A stretch of DNA of 64,000 nucleotides from Paracoccaceae bacterium. GTDB taxonomy: Bacteria; Pseudomonadota; Alphaproteobacteria; Rhodobacterales; Rhodobacteraceae. The translations under genes were made by a program, and so were the position numbers. Below, piece by piece: positions 39,752 to 49,027 of this stretch. The DNA lies in the NCBI GenBank assembly GCA_003605175.1, contig QWDA01000001.1:558001-622000 (forward strand), given 5' to 3'. The notes beneath the pieces are model-generated. The model ran no database searches. It had not been told where the DNA came from and was given only the letters and a program-made list of their open reading frames with translations. The stretch's first letter is position 1, and each line of letters starts with the position of its first letter.

Positions 39752-39767
39752 GTATGGATTTCCATAC
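39752..39767. promoter_or_regulatory. palindrome GTATGGATTTCCATAC
   Basis: Seven-base perfect arms around TT, 35 bases beyond the stop of the LuxR-type gene. It could be a lux-box-like site or a stem in the 3' end of that mRNA. Confidence 0.3.
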
Positions 39768-39801
39768 CCGCTGAAATTACGGCGCATGTTGCAGTTCAAC
39801 G

Positions 39802-40566
39802 TCAGGTTGCGCCTTCTTCCGCGGTGCTGCGCGGCAGAAAGATCTGGCTCTGCACCGCAGCTTTCAACAGCGCCTGGGCCGATGTTTCGGCGCCGAGCTG
39901 TTCACGGGCAAGTCGGAGGTGTTTTTCGATGGTCACCTGGCTCACGCCCATGAGGATGGCGATTTCGGCCGAGGTCTTGCCCGCACCCACGAGTTGCAGC
40001 ACCTCGCGCTGCCGGGGGGTGAGCTGGCGCGCGAAATGGGTGCGGGGCAGGGTGGCGATCTTCAGATTCGCGACCTGGTTCAGCAGCTCGATCTGGCGTC
40101 CCTCGCGCTCCCAGAGGGAATCGACGGCCTCCTGGTCCATGTCGGGCTTCGCGGTCAGCGCGATCAGCGAGCGCCCGCAGGGTGGCGCCACGCCGAAGCT
40201 GATCGTGACGCCGGCGGTGACCCCCATCTTGCGGTTGAAGGCGATCACCTCGCGCTCTCTTGGCGTCAGCGTGGACGCCACCAGATGCACGCGCCGCCAG
40301 GTGCAGGCGCCGGTATGGGACTGCGCCCAGCGGAGCATGGGGGCATCCCGGAAGAGTCCTTCGCCAAGGAACTTGTCGAGATAGGCGGCGCCGTGGTTCG
40401 AGAGGATCAGCATGTCCTCGAGCGTTCCGAGCCCGATGGTGCCGGCTTCGTAGCTGAGCCCATAGATCAGCCGGTCGAAGCCGAACCCGGCCATGCTCCG
40501 GACGTGCAAGTCCCATACGGAGTCGATGGTTTCGGCGCGTATCAGCTTCTCGAGGTTTTCCAGCAC
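39802..40566 (-). CDS. LuxR-family autoinducer-binding type regulator (solo)
   Basis: A 254-residue protein with an N-terminal Autoind_bind-like domain and a C-terminal LuxR HTH (LTPRQREVLQLVGAGKTSAEIAILMGVSQVTIEKH in two parts). No luxI-type synthase is in the window. The conserved ligand-pocket pattern W...Y........DP reads Y...F........DA here (AAYLDKFL, then RDAP), so the aromatic cage differs from AHL-binding LuxR proteins. Start is GTG 40566 with no good ribosome site; a later start is possible. Ligand and targets unknown. Confidence 0.8.
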   Translation of the reverse strand: MLENLEKLIRAETIDSVWDLHVRSMAGFGFDRLIYGLSYEAGTIGLGTLEDMLILSNHGAAYLDKFLGEGLFRDAPMLRWAQSHTGACTWRRVHLVASTLTPREREVIAFNRKMGVTAGVTISFGVAPPCGRSLIALTAKPDMDQEAVDSLWEREGRQIELLNQVANLKIATLPRTHFARQLTPRQREVLQLVGAGKTSAEIAILMGVSQVTIEKHLRLAREQLGAETSAQALLKAAVQSQIFLPRSTAEEGAT

Positions 40567-40713
40567 CAGCCCGTTCCCGCAGCGGCGCCCCCATGGCCGA
40601 AACGGATGTTCTTCCCGCCCGGCTCGCCTGACTGAAAGTTAGCGTCCTTCGCGCGGATTGTCGATGATACGGGAGTAGGGGGCGGAAGCCACGCTTCGAG
40701 ATCCGCCCGCGGG

Positions 40714-42939
40714 TCAGAATCTCCGCTGGAACAGGATCTGGAGCCCTGCGCGTTCGGTGCTCCCGATACGGTCGAAACTGACCCGGGCGCTGAGTTCGGC
40801 CATGCCGTCCGCAGAGGCTCCGGCGAAGCCGATCTCGGCGCCGGCGCCGCAATCCTCGGTGGTTTCGCTGGTCACCACCCGTTCGCAAAGCAGGCGGGGC
40901 GAGAAGGTGAGAAGCGCGTTGCTGGCATCCTCGTCGCGGCCGTCGACCGGCACACGAACCTCGGGGCGCAGCGTCAGGTTGAGGATCGAGACGTTGCCAG
41001 CGTCGAGACTCAGATTGTTGTCGACGAGGCCGTAGGCGGTTCCGGTGAAATCCACGTTGCCGATGAAGGTTTTGCCGTAGGTGAGCGCCAGCTCCGGCCA
41101 GATCGCATAGCCGCTCCGCTCGATCACCCCGGTCAGCGCGGCGCCGACGGTGGCGGTGCGGGTGCGGTAATCGCTCTCGAGTTCGAGTGTGCCGTTGCCC
41201 ATCTCGAGAGCGTTCTGTCCGATCCCGAACGACACGAACCCGTCGGCATAGAGCCGGTCGCGCAGCTGGCTGGTGAAATAGCCGCCGACCGAGACCCCGA
41301 AGCTGTTCTGGTCGCCCTCGAAGCTGCCGGAGACGTTCGAATGGGCGAGTTCGCCGCCGATGAAATAACCAAGCATGGTCCGGTCGGAGGCCATCCGTTC
41401 CCAGGCGAGCTTGCCGGTCAATGTGGCGGTCGTGGCGTCTTCGTCGCTCTGCACGTCGAAATCGCCGAAGAACAGGCGGCGGGTGCCGCCATCGGCGGTA
41501 CCGTGCTGCTGGAAGAAGGTTCCCACGCTGCGGATGGCGTCCTGGTCGACCTCCACCACGCCGTGGATGTCGAAGGGGATATCGGCCCGGGTGGCGAACT
41601 CCCGTGCCTCGCCCGAAGCCGCGAAGCGGCCCAGGATGAAGCGGGTACGCGCCTCGCGCGACAGGCGCCGGTTGGTTTCCATCGTGCTGCGCAGCGACCG
41701 CTCGGCGGCCCCGACGATCACGGCGCGGATCTCTTCTTCGTGTTCCTCGAATTCCGTGGCGGGCGACCCGGTGGTCAGATCGAGGCTGTCACCCGATCCG
41801 TTGTTGCCGACGGTGTCGGTATAACTGTCGTCCGCAACCGAGATCGTCACGGTTCCGCCCCCTGTCCCGGCGGTATAGGTGGCGGTGTAGACCTTGTCGT
41901 CGGTGCCCGAGACGGCGAAAGCCGAAAGCGATCCGTCCGAAACCGAGATGTCGCCGGAGGTGAAGCCGACCGGGGTCTCGCTGAAGGTGAAGGTCACCGT
42001 CGTCGTGCCGCCCGGCACCAGCGTCGTCGAGGCGGCGGAGATCGCGAGCGTCGGCGCGACGGTCTCGGCGGTGATGCTGCGGGTTTCCTGCGCCGCCGAG
42101 CCGCCACTCGTGGGCGTGTACTCGACGATGTAGCCCAGTGTCGAGCTGCTGTCCGGCAGGTCGTTCCAGCATCCGGCCGCATTGATCTGCAGCGCGTCCT
42201 CGGCGCCGCCGGAATCGTTCGGTTCGCCGCTGCACCAGAAATCCGCGGCGTCGTCGGCAGTGGCGTTGTTGGTGAAGAACACCGCGTCACGTTCCGCGGC
42301 CGGCACGCCGGCACTGTTGACCCAGCGCCAGGTGTCTTCGACGGCGCCGTCGGTGCCGCCCAGCCAGACCTGGGTTCCGACCCCCACCTTGGCGAGCAGG
42401 AAGTTCAGCTCGGCAGAGGTGGTGACGGTGGCGAGGTAGCCCGAAGCGCCGTCGAAGCTCATGCCTTCGGCCGCGGTCTTCGCCGCCGCCCAGGTCAGTG
42501 GCGTGCTGACATATTCGTAGTAGCTGCCGGTATCCGGGTTGTAGGCGCTTCCACCGGGGACGACGTCCACCGTGAGCGTGGCCGAGGCGCCCTTGTAGGC
42601 GAGGGTCGCGAGCGCCGTGTCCACATCCGCCGTGGATCCCTCGAAGCCGATTTCCGCCGCGCCGGTCGTCCAGTCGCTGCTCGAATAGCCGGTGGGGGCG
42701 GTGAGGCCGGTCGTGGTGGAGATCTTCGCGGCGCCGGAAGTCACCGTGACGATCGCCCGGACGGTGCCGGTGAAGCCTGAGATGCCCGGGGCGGAGCCGA
42801 AATCGGAGAGCGCGACGAAACTGACGCCGTCGCCCTCGATGCCGCTGGGCAGGCTGATCGTGCCGGCCGTGGCGGGTGTGGCGAGGATCTGGAAAAAGGC
42901 GAGGAGGATCGCGGGGACCCATGTTTCGAAGGGTGGCAA
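40714..42939 (-). CDS. outer-membrane autotransporter-like protein with C-type lectin and Ig-like domains
   Basis: A 741-residue surface protein. Residues 1-25 form a signal peptide; about 140-275 are a C-type lectin fold with WLGGTDG, EPN at 239-241 and WND at 258-260, the calcium/mannose-type ligand triplets; about 295-385 is a bacterial Ig-like domain (FSETPVGFTSGDISVSDG); after a charged linker (396-440) residues about 470-741 alternate as beta strands and end in LQILFQRRF, a classical outer-membrane terminal Phe. It is probably an adhesin displayed by its own barrel. Start is TTG 42939 with GGAG seven bases ahead. No other gene of its operon is visible. Confidence 0.82.
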   Translation of the reverse strand: MPPFETWVPAILLAFFQILATPATAGTISLPSGIEGDGVSFVALSDFGSAPGISGFTGTVRAIVTVTSGAAKISTTTGLTAPTGYSSSDWTTGAAEIGFEGSTADVDTALATLAYKGASATLTVDVVPGGSAYNPDTGSYYEYVSTPLTWAAAKTAAEGMSFDGASGYLATVTTSAELNFLLAKVGVGTQVWLGGTDGAVEDTWRWVNSAGVPAAERDAVFFTNNATADDAADFWCSGEPNDSGGAEDALQINAAGCWNDLPDSSSTLGYIVEYTPTSGGSAAQETRSITAETVAPTLAISAASTTLVPGGTTTVTFTFSETPVGFTSGDISVSDGSLSAFAVSGTDDKVYTATYTAGTGGGTVTISVADDSYTDTVGNNGSGDSLDLTTGSPATEFEEHEEEIRAVIVGAAERSLRSTMETNRRLSREARTRFILGRFAASGEAREFATRADIPFDIHGVVEVDQDAIRSVGTFFQQHGTADGGTRRLFFGDFDVQSDEDATTATLTGKLAWERMASDRTMLGYFIGGELAHSNVSGSFEGDQNSFGVSVGGYFTSQLRDRLYADGFVSFGIGQNALEMGNGTLELESDYRTRTATVGAALTGVIERSGYAIWPELALTYGKTFIGNVDFTGTAYGLVDNNLSLDAGNVSILNLTLRPEVRVPVDGRDEDASNALLTFSPRLLCERVVTSETTEDCGAGAEIGFAGASADGMAELSARVSFDRIGSTERAGLQILFQRRF

Positions 42940-43261
42940 GTCTTCGCTCCGTACTTTCCCTGGCCGTCCGGTGCCGGCACCACCCCTTTGGGAAGGTTCC
43001 GCGCGCGCGTCGAACGACAGGCGGTTGCGGCCGGTGAAATGCTTTCGGGAAAGGTCCGGCGCCCCCCTTCCGGCGAGGACGCTACCCCGCGCAGTTTAAT
43101 GGGCGATTAACGAAGGTTTGTCGGGCAGTTCGCCGGGGGAAACGGCGGCCTCGCACTTCGGTTGCGGGGCAACAACCGAGCTGCCATGAAAATGCCCCCG
43201 TCTCGGAGAGGCGGGGGCGAGGCCGACGGCGCCGGCAGGGAGAAAGGTGTCTGGCCGGCCG
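42940..43261. other. 322-base intergenic stretch
   Basis: Holds the presumed promoter of the lectin/barrel gene on its left and the tct terminator on its right. I see no gene or repeat besides these. Confidence 0.5.
43186..43218 (-). terminator. terminator of the tctCBA operon
   Basis: On the minus strand GCCCCCG and CGGGGGC pair around an 11-base loop with an inner TCTC/GAGA, followed by ATTTTCAT. It stands 44 bases after the tctA stop and fits a factor-independent terminator. Confidence 0.75.
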
Positions 43262-44773
43262 TTATTCGGCCGGGGCCGGCTTGCCCTTGCGGAAGAACTT
43301 CAGCGCGGGCAGCAGGATCAGGACAATCGCGATCACCGTGATGGGACCGGCGACGGGCCGCGTCACGAAGATCGTCGGATCGCCCGAGGAGAGCAGCAAC
43401 GACTGGCGCAATGTGGGCTCGGCGATGGGGCCGAGAACGATTGCCAGAACCGCGGGTGCCAGCGGATAGTCGAAGCGGCGGAGGAAGAAGGCGCCCGCGC
43501 CGAAGGCCACCATCAGCCATAGGTCGTGCATGTCGCGCATCGCCGCGTAGCCGCCGATCACCGAGAGCACGAAGATCAGGGGGGCCAGCACCGTGAACGG
43601 CATCCGGAGCATCCAGATGAAGAGCGGGATGAAGGCGAGGTTGATGATCACCGCGGCGAGGTTCGAGACATAGAACGACCCGATCAGGCCCCAGACGAAG
43701 TCGCTTTGCTCGACGAAAAGGCGCGGGCCGGGGGTCAGGCCCCAGATCACCATGCCGCCCAGCAGGACCGCGGTGGTGGGCGAGCCGGGGATGCCGAGGG
43801 TCAGCATCGGCAGCATGGCACCCGTGGAGGCCGAGTTGTTCGCCGCTTCCGGCGCGCAGACCCCTGCGGGGTGGCCCTTGCCGAATTCCTTCGGGTTCTT
43901 CGACAGCATCTTGGTGACGCCGTAGGACATCAGCGAGCCCGGGGTGGCGCCGGCCGCGGGCAGGACGCCCACGAAGAAGCCGAGAAGCGAGCCGATCGTG
44001 GTCCCCTTCCATCCGCGCTGCATGCATTCCTTTGCGTCGCGTCCGATCTGGGCGGCGGAGATCTCCGCCTTGGTCGAGGTGATCTCCCCGCGGGTCGAGT
44101 AGATCGTCCAGAGCATCTCGCCGATGCCGTAGACGCCGATCGCGAGCACGAGGAAGTTGATGCCGTGCAGGAAGCCGTTGATGTTGAAGAGGATCAGGCG
44201 GGGCGCGCCGGAAACCTGGTCGAAGCCGACCGCCGCGAAGACGAGGCCCATGCAGATCGAGAGGATCGTCTTCGGGATGTCGTCGCCGCCGAGGCCCACG
44301 AAGGTCGCGAAGGCGAGGAGCATCAGCGCGAAGATCTCCGGCGGGCCGAAGGAGAGCGCGACAGAGGCGAGAAGCGGCGCGAAGAGCGTGAAGAGGATGT
44401 TCGCGACCGTACCGCCGATGAAGGAGGCGATGGCGGCGCAGACCAGCGCCAGGCCCGCGCGGCCCTGGAGCGCGAGCGGCCGCCCGTCGAAGGTCGTCGC
44501 GACCGCGGTCGAGGCGCCCGGGATGCCGAGCGTGACCGAGGAGATCGCGCCGCCGTACATCGCGCCGTAGTAGATGGCGGCGAGGAAGATGATCGCCGAG
44601 CCGGGCGGGACGAGGAAGGTGACCGGCAGGAGGATCGCCACCCCGTTGACCGAGCCGAGGCCGGGCATTGCGCCGATGAACAGGCCGACCGTCACACCGA
44701 TCGTGATCAGAAGCAGGTTCAGCGGCTGGATCGACAACAGCATGCCGTCTGCGAGGTGCCCGAGGATATCCAT
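43262..44773 (-). CDS. tctA: tripartite tricarboxylate transporter, large membrane subunit TctA
   Basis: A 503-residue permease of about 12 helices. It has the TctA signature GAMPGLGSVNGVAILLPVTF near residue 33 and the internal repeat GVLPAAGATPGSLMSYG near 270. It forms the inner-membrane channel of a TTT carrier driven by ion gradients. It ends the operon tctC-tctB-tctA. Its place beside oxc, frc and formate dehydrogenase suggests oxalate (or formate) rather than citrate as substrate; this is inference from context. Confidence 0.93.
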   Translation of the reverse strand: MDILGHLADGMLLSIQPLNLLLITIGVTVGLFIGAMPGLGSVNGVAILLPVTFLVPPGSAIIFLAAIYYGAMYGGAISSVTLGIPGASTAVATTFDGRPLALQGRAGLALVCAAIASFIGGTVANILFTLFAPLLASVALSFGPPEIFALMLLAFATFVGLGGDDIPKTILSICMGLVFAAVGFDQVSGAPRLILFNINGFLHGINFLVLAIGVYGIGEMLWTIYSTRGEITSTKAEISAAQIGRDAKECMQRGWKGTTIGSLLGFFVGVLPAAGATPGSLMSYGVTKMLSKNPKEFGKGHPAGVCAPEAANNSASTGAMLPMLTLGIPGSPTTAVLLGGMVIWGLTPGPRLFVEQSDFVWGLIGSFYVSNLAAVIINLAFIPLFIWMLRMPFTVLAPLIFVLSVIGGYAAMRDMHDLWLMVAFGAGAFFLRRFDYPLAPAVLAIVLGPIAEPTLRQSLLLSSGDPTIFVTRPVAGPITVIAIVLILLPALKFFRKGKPAPAE

Positions 44774-44808
44774 GTCTTACTCCGTGCCTGGTTCGCGACC
44801 GCGACGGC

Positions 44809-45312
44809 CTAGTAGATGATGTCGTAGAGCACGTTGAAGAACGGCTCGGTGAAAGACAGGCCCTTGGGCATTGTGATCCGCATCACCCCTTCGAAGAAGA
44901 AGAAGAAGCCGATGGGAAGGCCGATCGCCAGGACCAGCGTGAGGGGCCACGAGTGCCGTCCGAGGAATTTCAGGTAGTAGATCAGGAACACGGCGATGGC
45001 GCCGTACATCGAGATCACCGGGATCAGGCCGACGAACACGAGAATGCTGCCTCCGACGAGGAACAGCATCTTCCAGCCGTACTCGTCGAGTACCGGCTCG
45101 TCCGACTGCGACGGCGGGCTGGTACGCCGGTACCAGTTGAACGCGATCCAGCCGGTCGAGATGAGCATGAGCGCCGAGAGCCAGAAGGGCCAGAAGCCGC
45201 CGCCGGGGCCCTCGCCCCGGACATAGCCGATGTTGAGCTCGGTGCTCTTGAACATCATGTAGATTGAAAGGAGGGCCAGAACGCCCGCAGTGATGATTTC
45301 TCCAAGCCGCAT
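44809..45312 (-). CDS. tctB: tripartite tricarboxylate transporter, small membrane subunit TctB
   Basis: A 167-residue protein with four hydrophobic helices, beginning MRLGEIITAGVLALLSIYMM, with GEGPGGGFWPFWLS typical of TctB. It pairs with TctA. GGAGG precedes the start; gaps to tctC and tctA are 43 and 35 bases. Confidence 0.9.
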   Translation of the reverse strand: MRLGEIITAGVLALLSIYMMFKSTELNIGYVRGEGPGGGFWPFWLSALMLISTGWIAFNWYRRTSPPSQSDEPVLDEYGWKMLFLVGGSILVFVGLIPVISMYGAIAVFLIYYLKFLGRHSWPLTLVLAIGLPIGFFFFFEGVMRITMPKGLSFTEPFFNVLYDIIY

Positions 45313-45355
45313 CCGGCCCTCCCAAGCTTCGTTTTCAGCTACGCGGTGTTAGGGC

Positions 45356-46324
45356 TCACTCGCCCATGGCAACCAGCAGTTCCTGGTGGCGTGCGACCTG
45401 GACCTTCCAGAACTCGCGCGTTTCTTCCGGGGTCATCCACAGGGGCGCGAGGCTTTCGGACGCCATGTAGCCCTGCCATTCCTCGGTGTCGTAGATGTCC
45501 TTGAAGAGCGTCTGGTAGTAGGCCGCGGCTTCTTCCGACATCCCCGGCGCGCCGACGACGGCCCGCTGGTTGTTGTAGCTGAAATCGTGGCCCTTTTCCT
45601 TGAGCGTCGGCACGTCCGGGAAGTTTTCCGAACGCTCGTCCGAGAACGACAGGAGCGGCACGAAGTCGCCGTTGGCATAGAAGCCCTTGGCCTCGGCCGG
45701 GTTGTTCACCGTCGCCATGATCTGCTGGCCCGCGAGATCCTTGGCCACGGCGCCGCCGCCGTCATAGGGGATGTACTTGATCTTGAGATCGTAGGCCCCC
45801 GAGAGGTACGCGATCACGATCGAGTCTTCCTGGCCCTTGCCGGTGCCACCCATGACGTATTCGCCGTCCATCCCCTTCACCGTGTCGACCCACTCTTCGA
45901 AGGTCGTGATGCCGGAGTCCTTGTGGACCCAGAGCACGAACGGGTCGACGGCCATCATCGCAATCGGCGTGAAGGTCTGGATGTCGATCCCGAGGTTCGA
46001 CTGCCGCAGGGGCGTGGTGAAGAACGAGTTCAGCGTGACGAGGATCGTGTGATCCGGGTCGTTCGTGGTCGCCAGCGCGATCAGCGCCTCGGCACCCGAG
46101 CCGCCGCCCTTGTTGTTCGGGACGAGCGGACGGTTCGTCATGTCCTTCTTCTCGGCCACCGATTGCAGGAAGCGGGCAATCTGGTCGGCACCGCCGCCCG
46201 GACCTGCCATGATCACGAAATCGATCGGCTTCTTGGGTTCCCAGGCCATCGCGGCCGCGGGGATCATGGTCGTCGCCATGGCTGCGCCAGCGAGACCGAT
46301 AAACATACGCTTCGAAAGTTCCAT
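45356..46324 (-). CDS. tctC: TTT-type solute-binding protein TctC (BUG family)
   Basis: A 322-residue periplasmic binding protein. Signal peptide about 1-27 (cleavage after AMA, before WEPKKP). The BUG-family ligand loops are MAGPGGGADQIARF and NNKGGGSGAEAL; the first normally holds a carboxylate through main-chain amides and waters. GGAGG before ATG 46324. First of tctCBA, 150 bases after the stress-protein gene. Likely captures oxalate or a related dicarboxylate by context. Confidence 0.9.
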   Translation of the reverse strand: MELSKRMFIGLAGAAMATTMIPAAAMAWEPKKPIDFVIMAGPGGGADQIARFLQSVAEKKDMTNRPLVPNNKGGGSGAEALIALATTNDPDHTILVTLNSFFTTPLRQSNLGIDIQTFTPIAMMAVDPFVLWVHKDSGITTFEEWVDTVKGMDGEYVMGGTGKGQEDSIVIAYLSGAYDLKIKYIPYDGGGAVAKDLAGQQIMATVNNPAEAKGFYANGDFVPLLSFSDERSENFPDVPTLKEKGHDFSYNNQRAVVGAPGMSEEAAAYYQTLFKDIYDTEEWQGYMASESLAPLWMTPEETREFWKVQVARHQELLVAMGE

Positions 46325-46474
46325 TTGTTTTCCTCCAGGTCGAGTTCTTCGACGTTCTGTTGGTGATCGGCATTGGCAATGCGCCGTTCTTTGCTGCGGC
46401 ACTTCTGGCGCGATCACGTCGGTAAGATTTGCGGTAGTCCCTTCGTCTCCTCCGTTGCTTTTTCCCTGTTACCC

Positions 46475-47326
46475 CTAGTGGACCAGAACCACCGGTACGG
46501 TGGAATGGTCCACGACGGTCTGCGTGTTGCCCCCGAACAGCGTTTCGCGTTCGTGGCTGTCGCCGTATGCGCCCATGATCAGGAGATTGGCGCCGGCGGC
46601 CTGGGTTTCGGACAGAAGCCCGCGGCCGATATCCTTGCCGCTGAAGCTCCGGACCTTCGCTTCCACGCCACGGAGCCTGTAATAGGCGACGAGTTCCTGC
46701 GTCGTGGCGCCATCCGGTTCGCTGCCGCCGCCGGTCAGGATCGTCACCTCCTGGGCATCCGCGACCAGTCCGGTGGTCGCGGCCACGGCACGTGCTGCCT
46801 CCATCGAACCGTTCCAGCCGATCGCGATCCGCGCGCCCAGATCGGCGGGCGGTTCGGAGGGCGGCGTCATCAGCACGGGACGGCCGGTGCGGAACAGGGC
46901 CGCCTTCAGCGTGTTGGTGCCGACATTGCGGTCCCGGTCCGGTTTCGGCACCGCGATCAGGTCGGCGAGTCGGCCGTGATGTTTCACGATGTCGACCATC
47001 CGCCCCTGTTCTTCGATGAACTCGATCGTCGCGGTGTCGCCGTGCGGCGGATCGGTTTCGGACAGGCCGAGCTTGCCGGCCAGTCCGTGCAGTTCCTTGC
47101 GGATGCTTTCTTCCTCCTGGTCGGCCAGTTCCCTGGCCTGCTTGAGAAAGGTCTCACGCGCGAAGGCGGGGAGGGGGACGCCAAATGGCATCATGTCCTC
47201 GGGCCGGGCCCTGCAATGGGCCACGACCACATGCGCGGCTGAACGCCGGGCGAGGGCGGCTGCGTGAGCAAGGACGAGATCGCCCTTGCCGTCGCCGCGT
47301 ACCGGAACGAGGATCTTGCTAAGCAC
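46475..47326 (-). CDS. universal stress protein (tandem UspA domains)
   Basis: A 283-residue protein with two Usp domains: ILVPVRGDGKGDLVLAHAAALA (about 4-25) and from about 165 RIAIGWNGSMEAARAVAAT, closing with GAYGDSHERETLFGGNTQTVVDHSTVPVVLVH, which includes the ATP-binding G..G.........G..S motif in the second domain. Starts with GTG 47326, 17 bases after fhs, so it belongs to the formate operon. Role there unknown; Usp proteins often attend transporters or acid stress. Confidence 0.9.
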   Translation of the reverse strand: MLSKILVPVRGDGKGDLVLAHAAALARRSAAHVVVAHCRARPEDMMPFGVPLPAFARETFLKQARELADQEEESIRKELHGLAGKLGLSETDPPHGDTATIEFIEEQGRMVDIVKHHGRLADLIAVPKPDRDRNVGTNTLKAALFRTGRPVLMTPPSEPPADLGARIAIGWNGSMEAARAVAATTGLVADAQEVTILTGGGSEPDGATTQELVAYYRLRGVEAKVRSFSGKDIGRGLLSETQAAGANLLIMGAYGDSHERETLFGGNTQTVVDHSTVPVVLVH

Positions 47327-47343
47327 TTGGCGTCCCTTTCCCG

Positions 47344-49011
47344 TCAGAACAGGCCTTCGATCTGGCCTTCGGCGTTGAGTCTGATGGCTTCCGCCGACGG
47401 CTTCCGCGGCAGGCCGGGCATGGTCATGATCTCACCGCAGATTGCCACCACGAAGCCGGCGCCGGCCGAAAGCCGCACTTCGCGGACCGGCAGGCTGTGG
47501 CCCGTCGGCGCGCCGCGCCGGTTCGGGTCGGTGGTGAAGCTGTACTGGGTCTTGGCCATGCAGACCGGAAGATTGCCGTAGCCCTGATCTTCCCATTCCT
47601 TGAGCTGGCTGCGGATCTTCTGGTCCGCAAGCACCTCGTCGGCGCGGTAGATGCCCTTGGCGATGGTCTCGATCTTCTGGAACAGCGACATGTCGTCTTC
47701 GTAGAGCGGCGCGAACTGCGCAGTGCCGGCTTCGCAGAGTTCGACCACCTTCTTCGCGGTCTCCTTGATGCCTTCGCCGCCATTGGCCCAATGCGTGTTG
47801 AGGATCGCCTCGACGCCCATCGTGGCGCAGTAGTCCTTGATCGCCTGCACTTCGGCATCGGTGTCGGTGACGAAGTGGTTGATGCCCACGACGAGCGGCA
47901 CGCCGAACTTCTTGAGGTTCTCGATGTGCCGGCCGAGGTTGGCGCAACCCTTCTGGACCGCTTCGACGTTTTCCGCGCCGAGATCGTCCTTCTTCACGCC
48001 GCCGTTCATCTTCATCGCGCGCACCGTGGCGACCAGCACCACCGCGTCGGGCTTGAGGCCCGCCTTGCGGCACTTGATGTCGAAGAACTTCTCGGCGCCC
48101 AGGTCGGCCCCGAAGCCGGCCTCGGTCACCACGTAGTCGGCGAGCTTCAGGGCGGTGGTGGTGGCGATCACGGTGTTGCAGCCATGGGCGATGTTCGCGA
48201 ACGGGCCGCCATGGACGAAGGCGGGGTTGTTCTCGAGCGTCTGCACCAGGTTCGGCTGCATCGCGTCCTTGAGGAGCACCGTCATCGCGCCGTCGGCCTT
48301 GATGTCACGGGCATAGACCGGGGTCCGGTCGCGGCGATAGGCGACGATCATGTCGCCGAGGCGCTTCTCGAGGTCCTTCAGGTCGGTGGCGAGGCAGAGG
48401 ATCGCCATGACCTCGGAGGCCACGGTGATGTCGAAGCCGGTCTCGCGCGGGAAGCCGTTGGCGACGCCGCCGAGGTTGCAGACGATCGAGCGCAGCGCCC
48501 GGTCGTTCATGTCCAGGACCCGGCGCCAGGCGACGCGGCGGATGTCGATCTCGCACTCGTTGCCCCAGTAGATGTGGTTGTCGATCATCGCGGACAAGAG
48601 GTTGTGGGCCGAGGTGATCGCGTGGAAGTCGCCGGTGAAGTGGAGGTTCATCTCCTCCATCGGCACGACCTGGGCATAGCCGCCGCCCGCGGCGCCGCCC
48701 TTCATGCCGAAGTTCGGGCCGAGCGAGGCCTCGCGGATGCAGATCATCGCCTTCTTGCCGATCGCGTTCAGGCCGTCGCCGAGGCCGACCGTCGTGGTCG
48801 TCTTGCCTTCGCCGGCGGGCGTCGGGTTGATCGCGGTGACCAGGATCAGCTTGCCGTTCGGCCGGTCTTTCAGGGAGGCGATGAAATCCTGGCCGATCTT
48901 CGCCTTGTCGTGGCCGTAGGGCAGGAGTGCTTCGGTCGGGATGCCAAGCTTCTCACCGATCTCCTGGATCGGCTTCTTGTTGGCTTTGCGGGCGATTTCA
49001 ATGTCGGACAT
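47344..49011 (-). CDS. fhs: formate-tetrahydrofolate ligase
   Basis: A 555-residue FTHFS. The nucleotide-binding motif is [14 protein letters not shown] near 63-76, with [23 protein letters not shown] and [13 protein letters not shown] also present. It makes 10-formyl-THF from formate, ATP and THF. In this cluster it would feed formate from oxalate into one-carbon assimilation. ATG 49011 is 16 bases after the formyltransferase-type gene; GGAAA lies upstream. Confidence 0.97.
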   Translation of the reverse strand: MSDIEIARKANKKPIQEIGEKLGIPTEALLPYGHDKAKIGQDFIASLKDRPNGKLILVTAINPTPAGEGKTTTTVGLGDGLNAIGKKAMICIREASLGPNFGMKGGAAGGGYAQVVPMEEMNLHFTGDFHAITSAHNLLSAMIDNHIYWGNECEIDIRRVAWRRVLDMNDRALRSIVCNLGGVANGFPRETGFDITVASEVMAILCLATDLKDLEKRLGDMIVAYRRDRTPVYARDIKADGAMTVLLKDAMQPNLVQTLENNPAFVHGGPFANIAHGCNTVIATTTALKLADYVVTEAGFGADLGAEKFFDIKCRKAGLKPDAVVLVATVRAMKMNGGVKKDDLGAENVEAVQKGCANLGRHIENLKKFGVPLVVGINHFVTDTDAEVQAIKDYCATMGVEAILNTHWANGGEGIKETAKKVVELCEAGTAQFAPLYEDDMSLFQKIETIAKGIYRADEVLADQKIRSQLKEWEDQGYGNLPVCMAKTQYSFTTDPNRRGAPTGHSLPVREVRLSAGAGFVVAICGEIMTMPGLPRKPSAEAIRLNAEGQIEGLF

Positions 49012-49027
49012 TCGGGTTTCCTGAGAT

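Larger units (their letters stand above)
39310..39801. other. 492-base intergenic region between tsf and the LuxR gene
   Basis: Contains a two-way terminator (39497-39525) and two inverted repeats in its AT-richer right half: TGTTCC-N23-GGAACA (39683-39717) and GTATGGA-TT-TCCATAC (39752-39767). No open frame with coding character is seen. The neighbours converge, so operator-like palindromes here are unexpected; an unannotated RNA gene is possible. Confidence 0.45.
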
